From contig JAEOTH010000151.1 in the NCBI GenBank assembly GCA_016839915.1, positions 1 through 64,000 of the forward strand: a DNA stretch of 64,000 nt, in the 5' to 3' direction. This document shows, piece after piece, positions 1 to 10,004 of this stretch; position 1 is the stretch's first letter, and the number at the start of each line of letters is the position of its first letter. A model generated the notes under the pieces. The model was not told the origin of the DNA and made no database searches. It saw nothing but the letters and a program-made list of their open reading frames with translations. This stretch comes from Promethearchaeota archaeon. GTDB taxonomy: Archaea > Asgardarchaeota > Lokiarchaeia > Sigyniarchaeales > SOKP01. The position numbers were made by a program, and so were the translations under genes.

Positions 1-1342
1 CTCGGTTTGCTGTAGCGTATGCTAATCCTGTTATCTTAGCAGCCCTACTATCATAACAGGGAAGTTCTAAACCTTTAACTTGCATAGCAAACTTTATAGA
101 ATCATTTCCAAGTTTTTCTGCCATTTCTCTTGTTCCTAGAGCTAGTAAATCCCCAATACCTTCTCTTTTACCTATCTTAGGCACAAGATCTACAATAAGA
201 TCAGCATCGCCAAAAGTAAGCACTAATCCATCTGTATCTTCTTTTTTTAATATACCTTTCTCATAACATTCTATAGCAAATCCAATAGTATTTCCAGCAG
301 AAATTACATCAAGTCCAAATTCATTGCACAGAAAATGGGCTAAAGTGATTGCCTCTAAATTGTCAATACCACACATAGATCCAAAGGTTCCTATTGATTC
401 AAATTCTGGACCTTCTCCAATACTCTTATATTTGCCTTCCTTAATTTCAGCAATCCGTCCGCAAGCTATTGGACATGCAAAACAAGGTTTACGTGCTGCG
501 AGAATAGTTTCATTGAGTGCTGTGCCATTTATTTTTTCTAAATTTGGGAAAACTCCAGTTTGCCAATTTCTCGTTGGTAATCCTCCTTTAACACCTACTA
601 AATCAACCATAGTAGCTGTTCCAAATACTTCAAGAGTCATTTTTAATAAACTTTGGTTAACCCAATCATATCTTTGTTTAGCTTCTGTTTTAAATTCATC
701 TGGATTTGCCACTTCAATTTTTGTATTACCCATTGATGCTATAGCTTTAACTTTCTTTGCGCCCATTACAGTACCCATACCACAACGTCCTGCAGCTCTA
801 CCATAGTATGGTTTGTCACAATCATTCATGATTGCAGCGTATTTTACTAAGTTTTCCCCACCAATACCTATACAAGCCACATTGAACTTATCACCTAGCT
901 CTTCTTTAATTATCCTAGTTGTTTCGGAAGTATTTTTACCCCAAAGATGTGTTGCATCTCTAAGTTCAGCATTTCCATTTTCTGTCACAAGATATACCGG
1001 TTTTGGTGAAATGCCTTCGAATATCACTCCATCAAAACCTGATCTCTTAAGATCTCTCCCCCAAAAACCAGCGGAATTTGCTTGCCCCCAGATACCAGTA
1101 AGAGGAGATTTAGCCACTACACTGTACCTGCCTGTACTTGGGGAAGGGGTTCCCGTTAATGGACCAGTCATAAAAATTAATTTATTTTCTGGTCCTAACG
1201 GATCTATCCCTTTAGGTACTTCATCAATTAAATATTTGGTAGCTAATCCTGCGCCTCCTAAATATAATTTTAACGTCTCTTCATCAGGAAATTCTTCATT
1301 GATTTTACCATTTGTCAAATCAATTCTTAGAATCTTTCCCAT
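1..1342 (-). CDS. Aldehyde:ferredoxin oxidoreductase (tungsten AOR family), 3' end truncated by window edge
   Basis: Reverse-strand translation from ATG at 1342: MGKILRIDLTNGKINEEFPDEETLKLYLGGAGLATKYLIDEVPKGIDPLGPENKLIFMTGPLTGTPSPSTGRYSVVAKSPLTGIWGQANSAGFWG..., typical AOR N-terminal domain, with a later Cys-rich ARKPCFACPIACGR. Absent from the ORF track because there is no stop inside the window. Confidence 0.93.
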   Translation of the reverse strand, partial: MGKILRIDLTNGKINEEFPDEETLKLYLGGAGLATKYLIDEVPKGIDPLGPENKLIFMTGPLTGTPSPSTGRYSVVAKSPLTGIWGQANSAGFWGRDLKRSGFDGVIFEGISPKPVYLVTENGNAELRDATHLWGKNTSETTRIIKEELGDKFNVACIGIGGENLVKYAAIMNDCDKPYYGRAAGRCGMGTVMGAKKVKAIASMGNTKIEVANPDEFKTEAKQRYDWVNQSLLKMTLEVFGTATMVDLVGVKGGLPTRNWQTGVFPNLEKINGTALNETILAARKPCFACPIACGRIAEIKEGKYKSIGEGPEFESIGTFGSMCGIDNLEAITLAHFLCNEFGLDVISAGNTIGFAIECYEKGILKKEDTDGLVLTFGDADLIVDLVPKIGKREGIGDLLALGTREMAEKLGNDSIKFAMQVKGLELPCYDSRAAKITGLAYATANR

Positions 1343-1566
1343 ATAACCGTAAATTTTCTTTTCACCTCAAAATTAATTTTAACTTATTTTGCTATTTTAA
1401 ATTTCAAGTAATTTAAAAAATTCAATTAATTAATTTTATTCCTTTAATAATAAAATGGTTTCTATTTTTCAAAAAAACAAATTAATATAATTAACTTTTA
1501 GATTTTAATTAAGAATTCATAAATTTGAAAAGAGATAGAAGGAATAATTCAAAAAAGAAATAAAAA

Positions 1567-2706
1567 TTATACTCCAATTCCTATTGTATTACCAATGCCG
1601 GCAATAATTATTGTCGATCCTTTTTCTGTTCGCTTTCGGATAGCCATTTTTATTTTTTCGACAAATTTTGGAACAGATTGAGTTATAGGACGTTTCATAG
1701 TCGTAATTGCATCTTCTAATGACTGTTTGCAAATTAGGGCATCTATAGGGATCGATTTCCCTGTTGTTGACTCCTCGATGTAATGCTTTTCAATTCCTAT
1801 GCCGCCTATAGCTGCTCCGACTCCGACTGCTATTGATCCAGTCTTATCTCCTGTAAGTTTTAATCCCGCATCAATCATAATTATCCTTGATATATTATCT
1901 CCATATTGATCAACTAAATTTTTAATAGCTTTACCTGGTTTTCCAACTGTTCCACCTGGACCTTTAGCTCGAACAATATATATTTTTCTCTCTTCAAAAT
2001 TTATTTCTTGTACAATGGTATCTCTTACTGTTTCATTAGCAGAGACTTCTCCGTTTGTTACACTCCTTATAAAACTTGCTGCTACTAACGGTCCAAGCCC
2101 ATCTCCAATTGGACTACCTTCAGAAAAAGCTTTAGCAGCGTGATAATAAGCTTTAGCCATACTCATAATAAGTCCTAATTGATATGAAATCTGGACTAAT
2201 AGGATCATTGATTTTGATTTCTTCCCTAATATAAGATAATGTCGAATTAGTCTATAAATAAAATCTATTGCCATAGTAGCTTCCACCAAGTTTTCCAAAT
2301 TAGCTCTTTGAACAGTATCTGCATTTGGGGCTAATAATTCTACTTCTTCTTTGAATCTATTGTCTCGAACATCAACAACATGATCAAATTTAGAAATAAT
2401 TCCATATGGATCGAGAGAAACAGGAGAAATAGTGACGAAAGTAATGAAATCTTCAAGTTGGAACATTAAATCTTTCTGAGTTTTCTTTTTATCAGCAAAT
2501 TCTTTGAAATTTGTGATTAATATTTCTTTACATTCATCATTCCATTTTTTTAATTTTTCTAAACCAGTTTGGATTTCCTTAGACGCCTTCCATGCCTGTA
2601 ATTTTTGTCCATAAAACATCGAAATAAAGATAAGCACGAACCACAATAAAGAGATAATAAGAGAAATTGGATCTGTACCTGTACCTGTTTGATAAATATT
2701 ATTCAA
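1567..2706 (-). CDS. DUF1512-like archaeal membrane-anchored protein
   Basis: 379 aa, N-terminal TM segment, then conserved SPIGDGLGPLVAASF and GPGGTVGKPGKAI segments resembling archaeal DUF1512 proteins. Confidence 0.7.
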   Translation of the reverse strand: MNNIYQTGTGTDPISLIISLLWFVLIFISMFYGQKLQAWKASKEIQTGLEKLKKWNDECKEILITNFKEFADKKKTQKDLMFQLEDFITFVTISPVSLDPYGIISKFDHVVDVRDNRFKEEVELLAPNADTVQRANLENLVEATMAIDFIYRLIRHYLILGKKSKSMILLVQISYQLGLIMSMAKAYYHAAKAFSEGSPIGDGLGPLVAASFIRSVTNGEVSANETVRDTIVQEINFEERKIYIVRAKGPGGTVGKPGKAIKNLVDQYGDNISRIIMIDAGLKLTGDKTGSIAVGVGAAIGGIGIEKHYIEESTTGKSIPIDALICKQSLEDAITTMKRPITQSVPKFVEKIKMAIRKRTEKGSTIIIAGIGNTIGIGV

Positions 2707-2725
2707 CTCTTTTTAAAATTGGTTT

Positions 2726-3265
2726 ATGTTTGAAAACTTTAACCTATTAAATTTTTATAATAAAAAAATTTATTTATTCTTTTCGATTATAAAGCATAGA
2801 AAAGAAGAAATTACGACATATCCTATGATTGAAGAAGAAGACGATGAGGAAATATTAAAAAAAGGAATTACGTTAAAAAGCTTTCTAAAGAATATTTTCT
2901 TTATTTTATTAATCATTTTAGGAGTATTACTGATATATGTAGATATTGGGGTTGATCAATTAACGAGTTGGTCAATTGGCTTTATGTTAATTTGCTTTGG
3001 AGCTACACTTATTCAATTCCAGAAAAGTCCAGCAGAACCGATAAGACAGACACTAACAATTCTAATCTGTAAGTTATGTGGTCTTACTAAAGTCAGAAAT
3101 TATGAGAAAGGAGATTTCGTGTTTAAAAGGTTAGATAAGTGTGAAAAATGTGAAGATTTAATGGAGATCAAACAAATTTATTCTGTAAAATTAAAAAACC
3201 CTACTGAAAAGACCAAAACCCAAGAAGGTAAGAAAGAAAGTTTAAAAGTAAAAAAACAAAAATAA
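2726..3265 (+). CDS. Hypothetical protein with two TM segments and a Cys-rich C-terminal region
   Basis: ORF with hydrophobic helices (NIFFILLIILGVLLIYVDIG; WSIGFMLICFGATLI), then CKLCGL...CEKCEDL. Real start may be the internal ATG of MIEEEDDEEIL (~2825). Confidence 0.55.
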   Translation: MFENFNLLNFYNKKIYLFFSIIKHRKEEITTYPMIEEEDDEEILKKGITLKSFLKNIFFILLIILGVLLIYVDIGVDQLTSWSIGFMLICFGATLIQFQKSPAEPIRQTLTILICKLCGLTKVRNYEKGDFVFKRLDKCEKCEDLMEIKQIYSVKLKNPTEKTKTQEGKKESLKVKKQK

Positions 3266-3301
3266 ATAATATCATTCTATACTTAGTAGGGTGGTTTTTA
3301 G

Positions 3302-3751
3302 ATTCTTAAAAAGGTTGGGTTAGGTGGAACATTCGATCATCTCCACGAGGGGCATAAACTCTTATTGAAAACTGCTTTATCTATCTCTGAATTTGTTGAG
3401 ATTGGATTAACTTCTCAGGATTTATTAAAAAATAAACAATATTCCTCAAAATTAGAAGATTATCAAACCAGAAAAGAAAATTTAACAAATTATGTTAGCT
3501 CGATTACTGAATTAGATTGTGTTAATATTGTTGAAATAAAAAATTGGGATGATATGGATAAATATGCTCAAGATCCTGAATACGATGGACTAATTTTAAG
3601 TCAAGAAACATATGAAAATGCTTTAAAATTAAATGAAAACAGAGAAAAAAAAGGATTAACACCACTTATATTGATTGTGATTCCTCTAATCAAAGATAAA
3701 AACAATAACAAAATTAGTTCTACTTCAATAAGAGAAAAAATGAAAAAATAA
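3302..3751 (+). CDS. coaD: Phosphopantetheine adenylyltransferase, archaeal type
   Basis: Reading upstream of the tracked TTG gives ILKKVGLGGTFDHLHEGHKLLLKTALSISEFVEIGLTS, the nucleotidyltransferase GGTFDxxHxGH motif. In-frame stop TAG at 3299-3301. C-terminal STSIREK matches the ISSTxIR motif. Confidence 0.85.
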   Translation: MLKKVGLGGTFDHLHEGHKLLLKTALSISEFVEIGLTSQDLLKNKQYSSKLEDYQTRKENLTNYVSSITELDCVNIVEIKNWDDMDKYAQDPEYDGLILSQETYENALKLNENREKKGLTPLILIVIPLIKDKNNNKISSTSIREKMKK

Positions 3752-3758
3752 GAAGGTA

Positions 3759-4680
3759 TTAAAATTTGATTTTTAATTTTTTCTTGATAAGGATTGCTGA
3801 AATAACACCTATAATACCTAATAGTATAAATAAATGATATCCTGGAATTCCTGGTTCAGATGGTTCTGGTACTAGTATGACTATAATCGAATTTTCAGTC
3901 TCAATATGTCCAACCATATCTATTGCTTGATAAGTAATCTCATAGACATCATAATTATATGCAGATAAATTGAATGGATTTGTATAAGTAATCCAGCTTG
4001 AATCATTGATTTTATATCTTATCAGTGAAACTCCTGAACCCAAACCATCATCAGCAGTTATCGTAAAATCCGTTGATTTAAGTATAACATTCGATTCTCT
4101 GTAAGGAGTAAAAGAAATCATTGATACAGGAGGATTAATGTCAACTGAAAAATATCTCAATTTTGATTGGTAAAATGTGCCAATAGAGTTATTCCCAAAC
4201 ACCTGAATTGTATGTGATCCATCATAAGTAGGGAAAGGTATTGTAGTATTTCCTAATAATGTTTTAATTAATTGACTATCTAATGAATACCCAATCCAAT
4301 CTGTTGTAAAACTTGTATCAAAGCTAAGTAAAATTCCCTCATTCATATTATCTCCAATATTATAATTCGGGTCCCAAGAATATCCAATAGCATCCCAAAA
4401 AACCATCTATCCATCCTGGTGCCGTTTGACCTATAATTGCATCATCAAAACTATATGTTCCTGGATAATACCCACTCATTGGTGATGTGTAAGTTATGTT
4501 CTCAGGTGTAGTAATGTTAATTTGTGGTCCGCTAACTCTGAGATCAAATATTTCAATAGTTGTATCCGGACGATTCATACCATTAGAATCAAAATTAAAT
4601 GAATTTGAGAATAAAGTAATATTGAAAGCAATAAATAAGGACATCAATAGAAGATAAACAAAAGATTTTTTTCTTAACAT
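3759..4680 (-). pseudogene. Frameshifted secreted/surface protein with signal peptide, Ig-like region and C-terminal membrane-anchor tail
   Basis: Two overlapping minus ORFs (4360..4680 with signal peptide; 3759..4406 ending PGIPGYHLFILLGIIGVISAILIKKKLKIKF). They join as APGWIDGFWDAIGYSWDPNYN if one base is removed from the A6 run at 4397-4402. Confidence 0.6.
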
Positions 4681-4988
4681 AAGTTAAATTCGACCACTTT
4701 TTTTTGTCTAATTTGTAGTAAAAAATTATAGTTTAAGGGATAATTTAAAGCTTATTTTTCTTTTAATGATTTAGGAATTAGTAATTAACAATTACAGCTA
4801 AAATTTCAAAAATACTAGTTATAAAGAGATTTTAAAGAGAAAAAGCTAAAGTTTTTTACTAAAGTTTTGCATTTATATAAATAGGAAATGGATTCTTGCT
4901 GCATGATCATAATGGAATTATATCTACAGATAACTTGTTTGAAAGAAGAAGTCTATCAAGATTCATTTTTTCCAATTTTCTTTAATCT

Positions 4989-5030
4989 GCCAAGGGAATA
5001 ATATATATATAATGAAATTAGTCTCTTGGC
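4989..5030 (+). other. Hairpin-forming inverted repeat in the pheS leader
   Basis: GCCAAGGGA (4989-4997) pairs with TCTCTTGGC (5022-5030) with one G-T pair; followed by a T-rich stretch. Confidence 0.35.
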
Positions 5031-5204
5031 TACGGATTTTTTAGTTTTGTTTGTATTGAAATCGATATTTTTAGTATTTAAATAACATTAATCTTTCCAA
5101 TTCGAGATCGGGCGATTTTTAATGACTAAATCCACGAAAGATTTAAATAAATTAGAGATTATAGAAGATATAATAAGAATTGAAAAAAAAATTAGTTATA
5201 GTAA

Positions 5205-6740
5205 ATGACAATTAAACTAAAAAAACAAACAATCGAAATTTTAAAAGTTTTAAAGAAGAAGCCTGATGAGATATTAGCAAAAGATCTTACAAAAGAATTG
5301 AAAATTGATTATATCGTACTCATGTCATCAACTAATGATTTAATTGAACATGATTTAGGTGGGTTTAAAGAAAAAGAGATATATCAAATTTCTCTGAATA
5401 ATGAAGGTGTTGATTATTTAACAAATGGGCTTCCTGAACGTCAATTACTCAATATTATGTTAAAAAGTGATATTAAAGAAATAGGTATTGAAGAATTACT
5501 TAAAAAATCAAAATTACCAAAAATTATTTTTTATGTTGGTATCTCAAATTTGAAGAAAAACAAATGGATTGCTCAAAGCAAAGCTTCTGGAGAAAGTAAA
5601 ATTTATCTCATTTCAGAAAAGTATCCTCAAACAGAAATGGAATTATTCCTGCAAAAATTTGAAAAAAATAATATCATTGATTATTCTTCATTATCGAAAG
5701 AGGAAATAAAGCAAGTAGATCTGTTAAACAAACGAAAGTTGGTTAGGAAAAATCGCAAAACTCAGAGAATCATATATTTAACTGAAAAAGGGAAAAATTT
5801 ATTAATTTCTGAAATTAAAGAATTAGGGCAAATCAGTAAGATCACTCCAGAAATGCTTAGATCAGGAACTTGGAAAAATTATGAATTAAAAACTTTTGAT
5901 GTTTCTAAACCAGGACCTCTATTGAAAGCAGGGAAATTTCATCCTATGATCAATTTAATCAATGAAATCAGAGAAATTTTCTTATCAATGGGTTTCACTG
6001 AGATTAGAGGTCCTATTATAGAAAGTGCGTTTTATAACTTTGATGCATTATTTCAACCGCAAGATCATCCCGCGCGAGAAATGCAAGACACATTTTATTT
6101 GAACAATCCAAAAGTTGCTAAATTACCTGAAAAGAATAGAGTTCAAGCGGTTAAAGAAACTCACGAAAACGGAGGAAATTCTGGATCAATTGGATGGGGT
6201 TATGAATGGGATGTCGACATAGCGAAAAAGACAGTTTTAAGGACTCATACTACTGCTACTACTATTAGGAGATTGGCACGGTTTTATAGAAATAACGAAA
6301 AAGTACCAGTCAAAGTGTTTTGTATTGATAGAGTGTTCAGAAATGAAAAAGTAGATAGATCCCATTTAGCAGAATTTACTCAAGTTGAAGGAATAGTTAT
6401 TGATGAAAATGTAACTCTCTGTGATTTAATTGGATTATTATCAGAATTCTACAGAAAATTAGGATTCAATAAAATTATTACTAGACCAGGATTTTTTCCT
6501 TACACAGAACCAAGTATGGAAGTTTCGGTCTACTATGATAAAATAGGAGAATGGTTAGAGATGGGAGGTTCCGGGATTTTTAGACCAGAAGTCACATATC
6601 CGTGGGGAATCAAAGATCCAACTCGGGTTTTAGCATGGGGTCAAGGACTTGAGAGAATAGCTATGTTGTATTTTGATAGGAAAGATATTAGAGATTTATA
6701 TATAAATCCAATTAAATGGTTAAGGAGTCAATCTTACTAA
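5205..6740 (+). CDS. pheS: Phenylalanyl-tRNA synthetase alpha subunit
   Basis: 511 aa with archaeal-type N-terminal winged-helix domains; class II motifs (HPMINLINEIREIFLSMGFTEIRGP, FNFDALFQPQDHPAREMQDTF, RVFRNE, WGQGLERIAML). Confidence 0.97.
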   Translation: MTIKLKKQTIEILKVLKKKPDEILAKDLTKELKIDYIVLMSSTNDLIEHDLGGFKEKEIYQISLNNEGVDYLTNGLPERQLLNIMLKSDIKEIGIEELLKKSKLPKIIFYVGISNLKKNKWIAQSKASGESKIYLISEKYPQTEMELFLQKFEKNNIIDYSSLSKEEIKQVDLLNKRKLVRKNRKTQRIIYLTEKGKNLLISEIKELGQISKITPEMLRSGTWKNYELKTFDVSKPGPLLKAGKFHPMINLINEIREIFLSMGFTEIRGPIIESAFYNFDALFQPQDHPAREMQDTFYLNNPKVAKLPEKNRVQAVKETHENGGNSGSIGWGYEWDVDIAKKTVLRTHTTATTIRRLARFYRNNEKVPVKVFCIDRVFRNEKVDRSHLAEFTQVEGIVIDENVTLCDLIGLLSEFYRKLGFNKIITRPGFFPYTEPSMEVSVYYDKIGEWLEMGGSGIFRPEVTYPWGIKDPTRVLAWGQGLERIAMLYFDRKDIRDLYINPIKWLRSQSY

Positions 6741-6758
6741 AATGGGGGTTTAAAAGAA

Positions 6759-8435
6759 TTGCCAACATTAGAGCTTAAACTTGAAAGATTAGAAAAACTA
6801 GTTGGAAAAAAATTAGATATAAAAGAATTGGAATATGATTTACAATGGATTGGCTTAGATTTAGAAGGTATAAACGAAGAAGAACAAAAAATTAAAGTTG
6901 AATATAATCCAAATAGACCTGATTACTCTAGCCCAGAAGGTATTGCCAGAACTCTTAAAGGATATTATGAAATTGAGTTAGGAATTCCTTCCTTTGAAAT
7001 AGTACCTGGAAAAATTGAATTAAATGTTGATCCGAGCGTTAACAAAGTTAGACCGTATATAGTTTGTGGAGTAATTAGAGATATTGATTTGGATGAAGAT
7101 GAGGTTGCCACTTTAATGACCATCCAAGAACACCTACACTGGGCAATAGGACGAGATAGAAAAAAAGTAGCAATAGGTGTTCATGATCTTGATAAAATTA
7201 CACCTCCTTATCGATATACAGCTGTTAAACCAGATTCTGTAAGTTTTATTCCATTACATGGTGATGGTTATCCTATGAATTTAGAAGAAATCTTATTATT
7301 ACATGAGAAGGGGATTGAATATGCCCATATTTTAGAAGGAAAAGAAGTGTATCCTATAATTTTTGATAGTAATGATGAGGTTTTATCCTTTCCTCCGGTT
7401 ATAAATGGAGTAATCACAACAGTTACAGATGATACCAAAAATCTATTTTTAGATTTAACTGGAACAGATTTTAAAGCTGTCAATTTAGCCTTAAATATTT
7501 TATCAACGACTTTAGCAGATATGGGAGCTAAAATTGAAAGTGTTAAAGTAAATTATGAGAAAGAGAAGGAAATTGTTACCCCCAATCTTAATCCTGAGAA
7601 GTTGCAAGTTGGGATTGATTACATTAACGATTATATAGGAATAAGTTTATCATCTAAGGAAATGATAAAATGTTTTAATAAAGTTAGATTAGATGTTAGA
7701 CAATCTGCTAAAAAAGGATATTTAAATGTCTGGGTTCCTGCTTTTAGGGGGGATATAATGCATATCGTCGATTTGACTGAAGAATGTGCTATTGGATACG
7801 GATATGATAAATTACCACGAACTATTAGAGAAGGGTGCATTGGAGAATATCATCCAATTCAAACTTTTTTAAATAAGATTCGAACTATAATGATAGGGGC
7901 AGGATATTTAGAAGTTTTGAACTTTATTTTATCAAACTCTGAGAAGCATTACAATTATATGAGGCATGAATTTGAAGAATCAAACCATGTACAGATTTTA
8001 AATCCAGTTTCAAAAGAATATAATACTACAAGAACAAGTATACTACCAAAATTATTGGAAACTCTTCTAAATAACCGTTCTGAGGAAAAACCGATAAGAC
8101 TTTTTGAAGTAGGTGATATTCTTTTGCTAGATGATAGTGAAGAAACTGGTGCAAAAAGAGAAGTTCATCTTTCTGTTGTGACTTATCATGAAGATGCTGA
8201 TTTTACAGAAATAAGATCTACATTAGATTTCATAATGACGTCGCTTGGACTTTATAGTGATTTTGAGATTAAAACTGGGAAGAATGCTAGTTATATTAAT
8301 GGTCGATATGGGGAAATTTATTGGAAAGGAATAAAAGTTGGAGAGATCGGTGAAATCCACCCTGATGTTTTATTAAATTTCAAATTGGAATTCCCTGTTG
8401 CCGCAATGGAATTGAATCTAGAAAAACTTTTTTAA
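6759..8435 (+). CDS. pheT: Phenylalanyl-tRNA synthetase beta subunit
   Basis: 558 aa archaeal PheT (EYNPNRPDYSSPEGIARTLKGY; ECAIGYGYDKLPRT; GEIGEIHPDVLLNFKLEFPVAAMEL). TTG start directly downstream of pheS. Confidence 0.96.
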   Translation: MPTLELKLERLEKLVGKKLDIKELEYDLQWIGLDLEGINEEEQKIKVEYNPNRPDYSSPEGIARTLKGYYEIELGIPSFEIVPGKIELNVDPSVNKVRPYIVCGVIRDIDLDEDEVATLMTIQEHLHWAIGRDRKKVAIGVHDLDKITPPYRYTAVKPDSVSFIPLHGDGYPMNLEEILLLHEKGIEYAHILEGKEVYPIIFDSNDEVLSFPPVINGVITTVTDDTKNLFLDLTGTDFKAVNLALNILSTTLADMGAKIESVKVNYEKEKEIVTPNLNPEKLQVGIDYINDYIGISLSSKEMIKCFNKVRLDVRQSAKKGYLNVWVPAFRGDIMHIVDLTEECAIGYGYDKLPRTIREGCIGEYHPIQTFLNKIRTIMIGAGYLEVLNFILSNSEKHYNYMRHEFEESNHVQILNPVSKEYNTTRTSILPKLLETLLNNRSEEKPIRLFEVGDILLLDDSEETGAKREVHLSVVTYHEDADFTEIRSTLDFIMTSLGLYSDFEIKTGKNASYINGRYGEIYWKGIKVGEIGEIHPDVLLNFKLEFPVAAMELNLEKLF

Positions 8436-8475
8436 ATTTTATTTCAGATTTAACCATTTTTTATGGTGATTATAA

Positions 8476-8757
8476 TTGAAAGAAAGCAATGTTTTTGAAA
8501 AAGAATTGGAAGCATATAGAAAAGAGATTGATAAGATTGATAATAAAATTATTGAACTCCTAAATAAAAGAGGGATAATTGCACAAAAAATTGGCAACCT
8601 TAAATATCAAATGAAAAAGGATTTATCTCAACCTCAAAGAGAAAAAGATATCATCGAACGAATAAAGGATAATTCAGGAATTTTAAAATCTGTGAGCATT
8701 GAAGCAATATGGAAGGAAATTATAAATGCGTGCAAGCTCATCCAAGATACTCCATGA
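8476..8757 (+). CDS. Chorismate mutase, AroQ type
   Basis: 93 aa: LEAYRKEIDKIDNKIIELLNKRGIIAQKIGNLK...QPQREKDIIERI, typical AroQ helical fold. Confidence 0.88.
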   Translation: MKESNVFEKELEAYRKEIDKIDNKIIELLNKRGIIAQKIGNLKYQMKKDLSQPQREKDIIERIKDNSGILKSVSIEAIWKEIINACKLIQDTP

Positions 8758-8831
8758 ATTGTTTAATCTATTTCTAAAAATTAGTTAAGGATTGATTTAC
8801 TCAATATATTACATGAGTCTGATGCATTATA

Positions 8832-9626
8832 TTAAATCTCCATTATACCTACTTTAGCTTTATAGTTATAGGCATGTTTTTTATATTTTTCAGCAAATTT
8901 AACAAATGCATCATTCCAATTAATATCATCAGCAATAATTATTCCTCCTTTTTTTAGAGACTTAATAACTTCATTAAATTCAAACCACATACAATCAAAA
9001 GAATGTTCACTATCATGGAAAAAAAGGTCAATAGATTTCAATTGCTTTAATAAACTTGGTAACTTTTCTTGACTTCTGCCTATGATTAATTTCCAATTTA
9101 ATCTTAAATACTCCGGTATAATCCAGCCTGACTCTTTTCCCATTGGAACCGCCGCTCCCTTCTTTCCTTCCCAAAAATAGTTTGTATCATATTTTTTTTC
9201 TGTAAATTCAGGTAAATCAATGGAATATAATTTACCTTTTTCATTAATATATAAAGCATATAAAATAATCGCAGAAGAAACACCATTACACACTCCCGTT
9301 TCAACAAGAATTTCTGGTTTTCTTTTTCTTATGAGTGCATATATAACCTCCATTTCCTCATATTTCATTGATCCAAATCCATACAAATTACCCCTAACAG
9401 TCTTTCCTTCAACATTTTTATAAAACCATTCTTCTTTTGACTTCAATTCGTCTATTAAACCACTTTCATATAATTCTTTTTTGAATTTCCGAAATTCATT
9501 TTTATTAAAGAAATTTGAAAGGATCTGGATCTTATCTTTATATATAGTACATTCTTTCTTAAAATATTTAAAAACTATAAAGGGATTTTTGATAACTTTT
9601 TTGATAGTTTTTAAATTTAATAACAT
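8832..9626 (-). CDS. SAM-dependent methyltransferase, CmcI/cephalosporin hydroxylase-like
   Basis: PEILVETGVCNGVSSAIILYAL ... DLFFHDSEHSFDCMWFEFNEVIKSLKKGGIIIADDINWNDAF. Confidence 0.75.
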   Translation of the reverse strand: MLLNLKTIKKVIKNPFIVFKYFKKECTIYKDKIQILSNFFNKNEFRKFKKELYESGLIDELKSKEEWFYKNVEGKTVRGNLYGFGSMKYEEMEVIYALIRKRKPEILVETGVCNGVSSAIILYALYINEKGKLYSIDLPEFTEKKYDTNYFWEGKKGAAVPMGKESGWIIPEYLRLNWKLIIGRSQEKLPSLLKQLKSIDLFFHDSEHSFDCMWFEFNEVIKSLKKGGIIIADDINWNDAFVKFAEKYKKHAYNYKAKVGIMEI

Positions 9627-10004
9627 ACGAGGGAAAGTTAGTCAATATATATAAATCTATCTCTTCTTTAATTAAACATCAAAATATTTACGATCATGAT
9701 TCGAAATCAGGAGTTGGCTATTGATTTACGGATTAATCGATTCAGAGTCTGGATTTTTTTTCTATTATGTGTTTTAAAAAGCAGGAAAAAAGTAAATAAT
9801 CTAAAATAAATGAAAGAAATCAATTATTTACATATTTTTTTTTAGAAAAAGCTTGAATATATACATAGTATGTGATATTATGATATTATTTGATAATTGG
9901 TTTATAACCAACTAAATAAATTATTATAATACCTAATAAATTATTATAATTTAGTATATAATCAAGCAATTTTTAATAATAAAAAACACCTTTGTGAGAG
10001 TTTC

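Noticed and set aside
324-1346. Plus-strand ORFs 324..806 and 813..1346
   Set aside because: They are antisense to the clear AOR gene on the minus strand (1..1342); their translations lack family motifs.
7268-7840. Minus ORFs 7268..7483 and 7631..7840
   Set aside because: Inside pheT on the opposite strand; pheT is strongly supported.
9104-9423. ORFs 9104..9307 (-) and 9220..9423 (+)
   Set aside because: Both overlap the methyltransferase 8832..9626 in other frames and have no recognisable motif.
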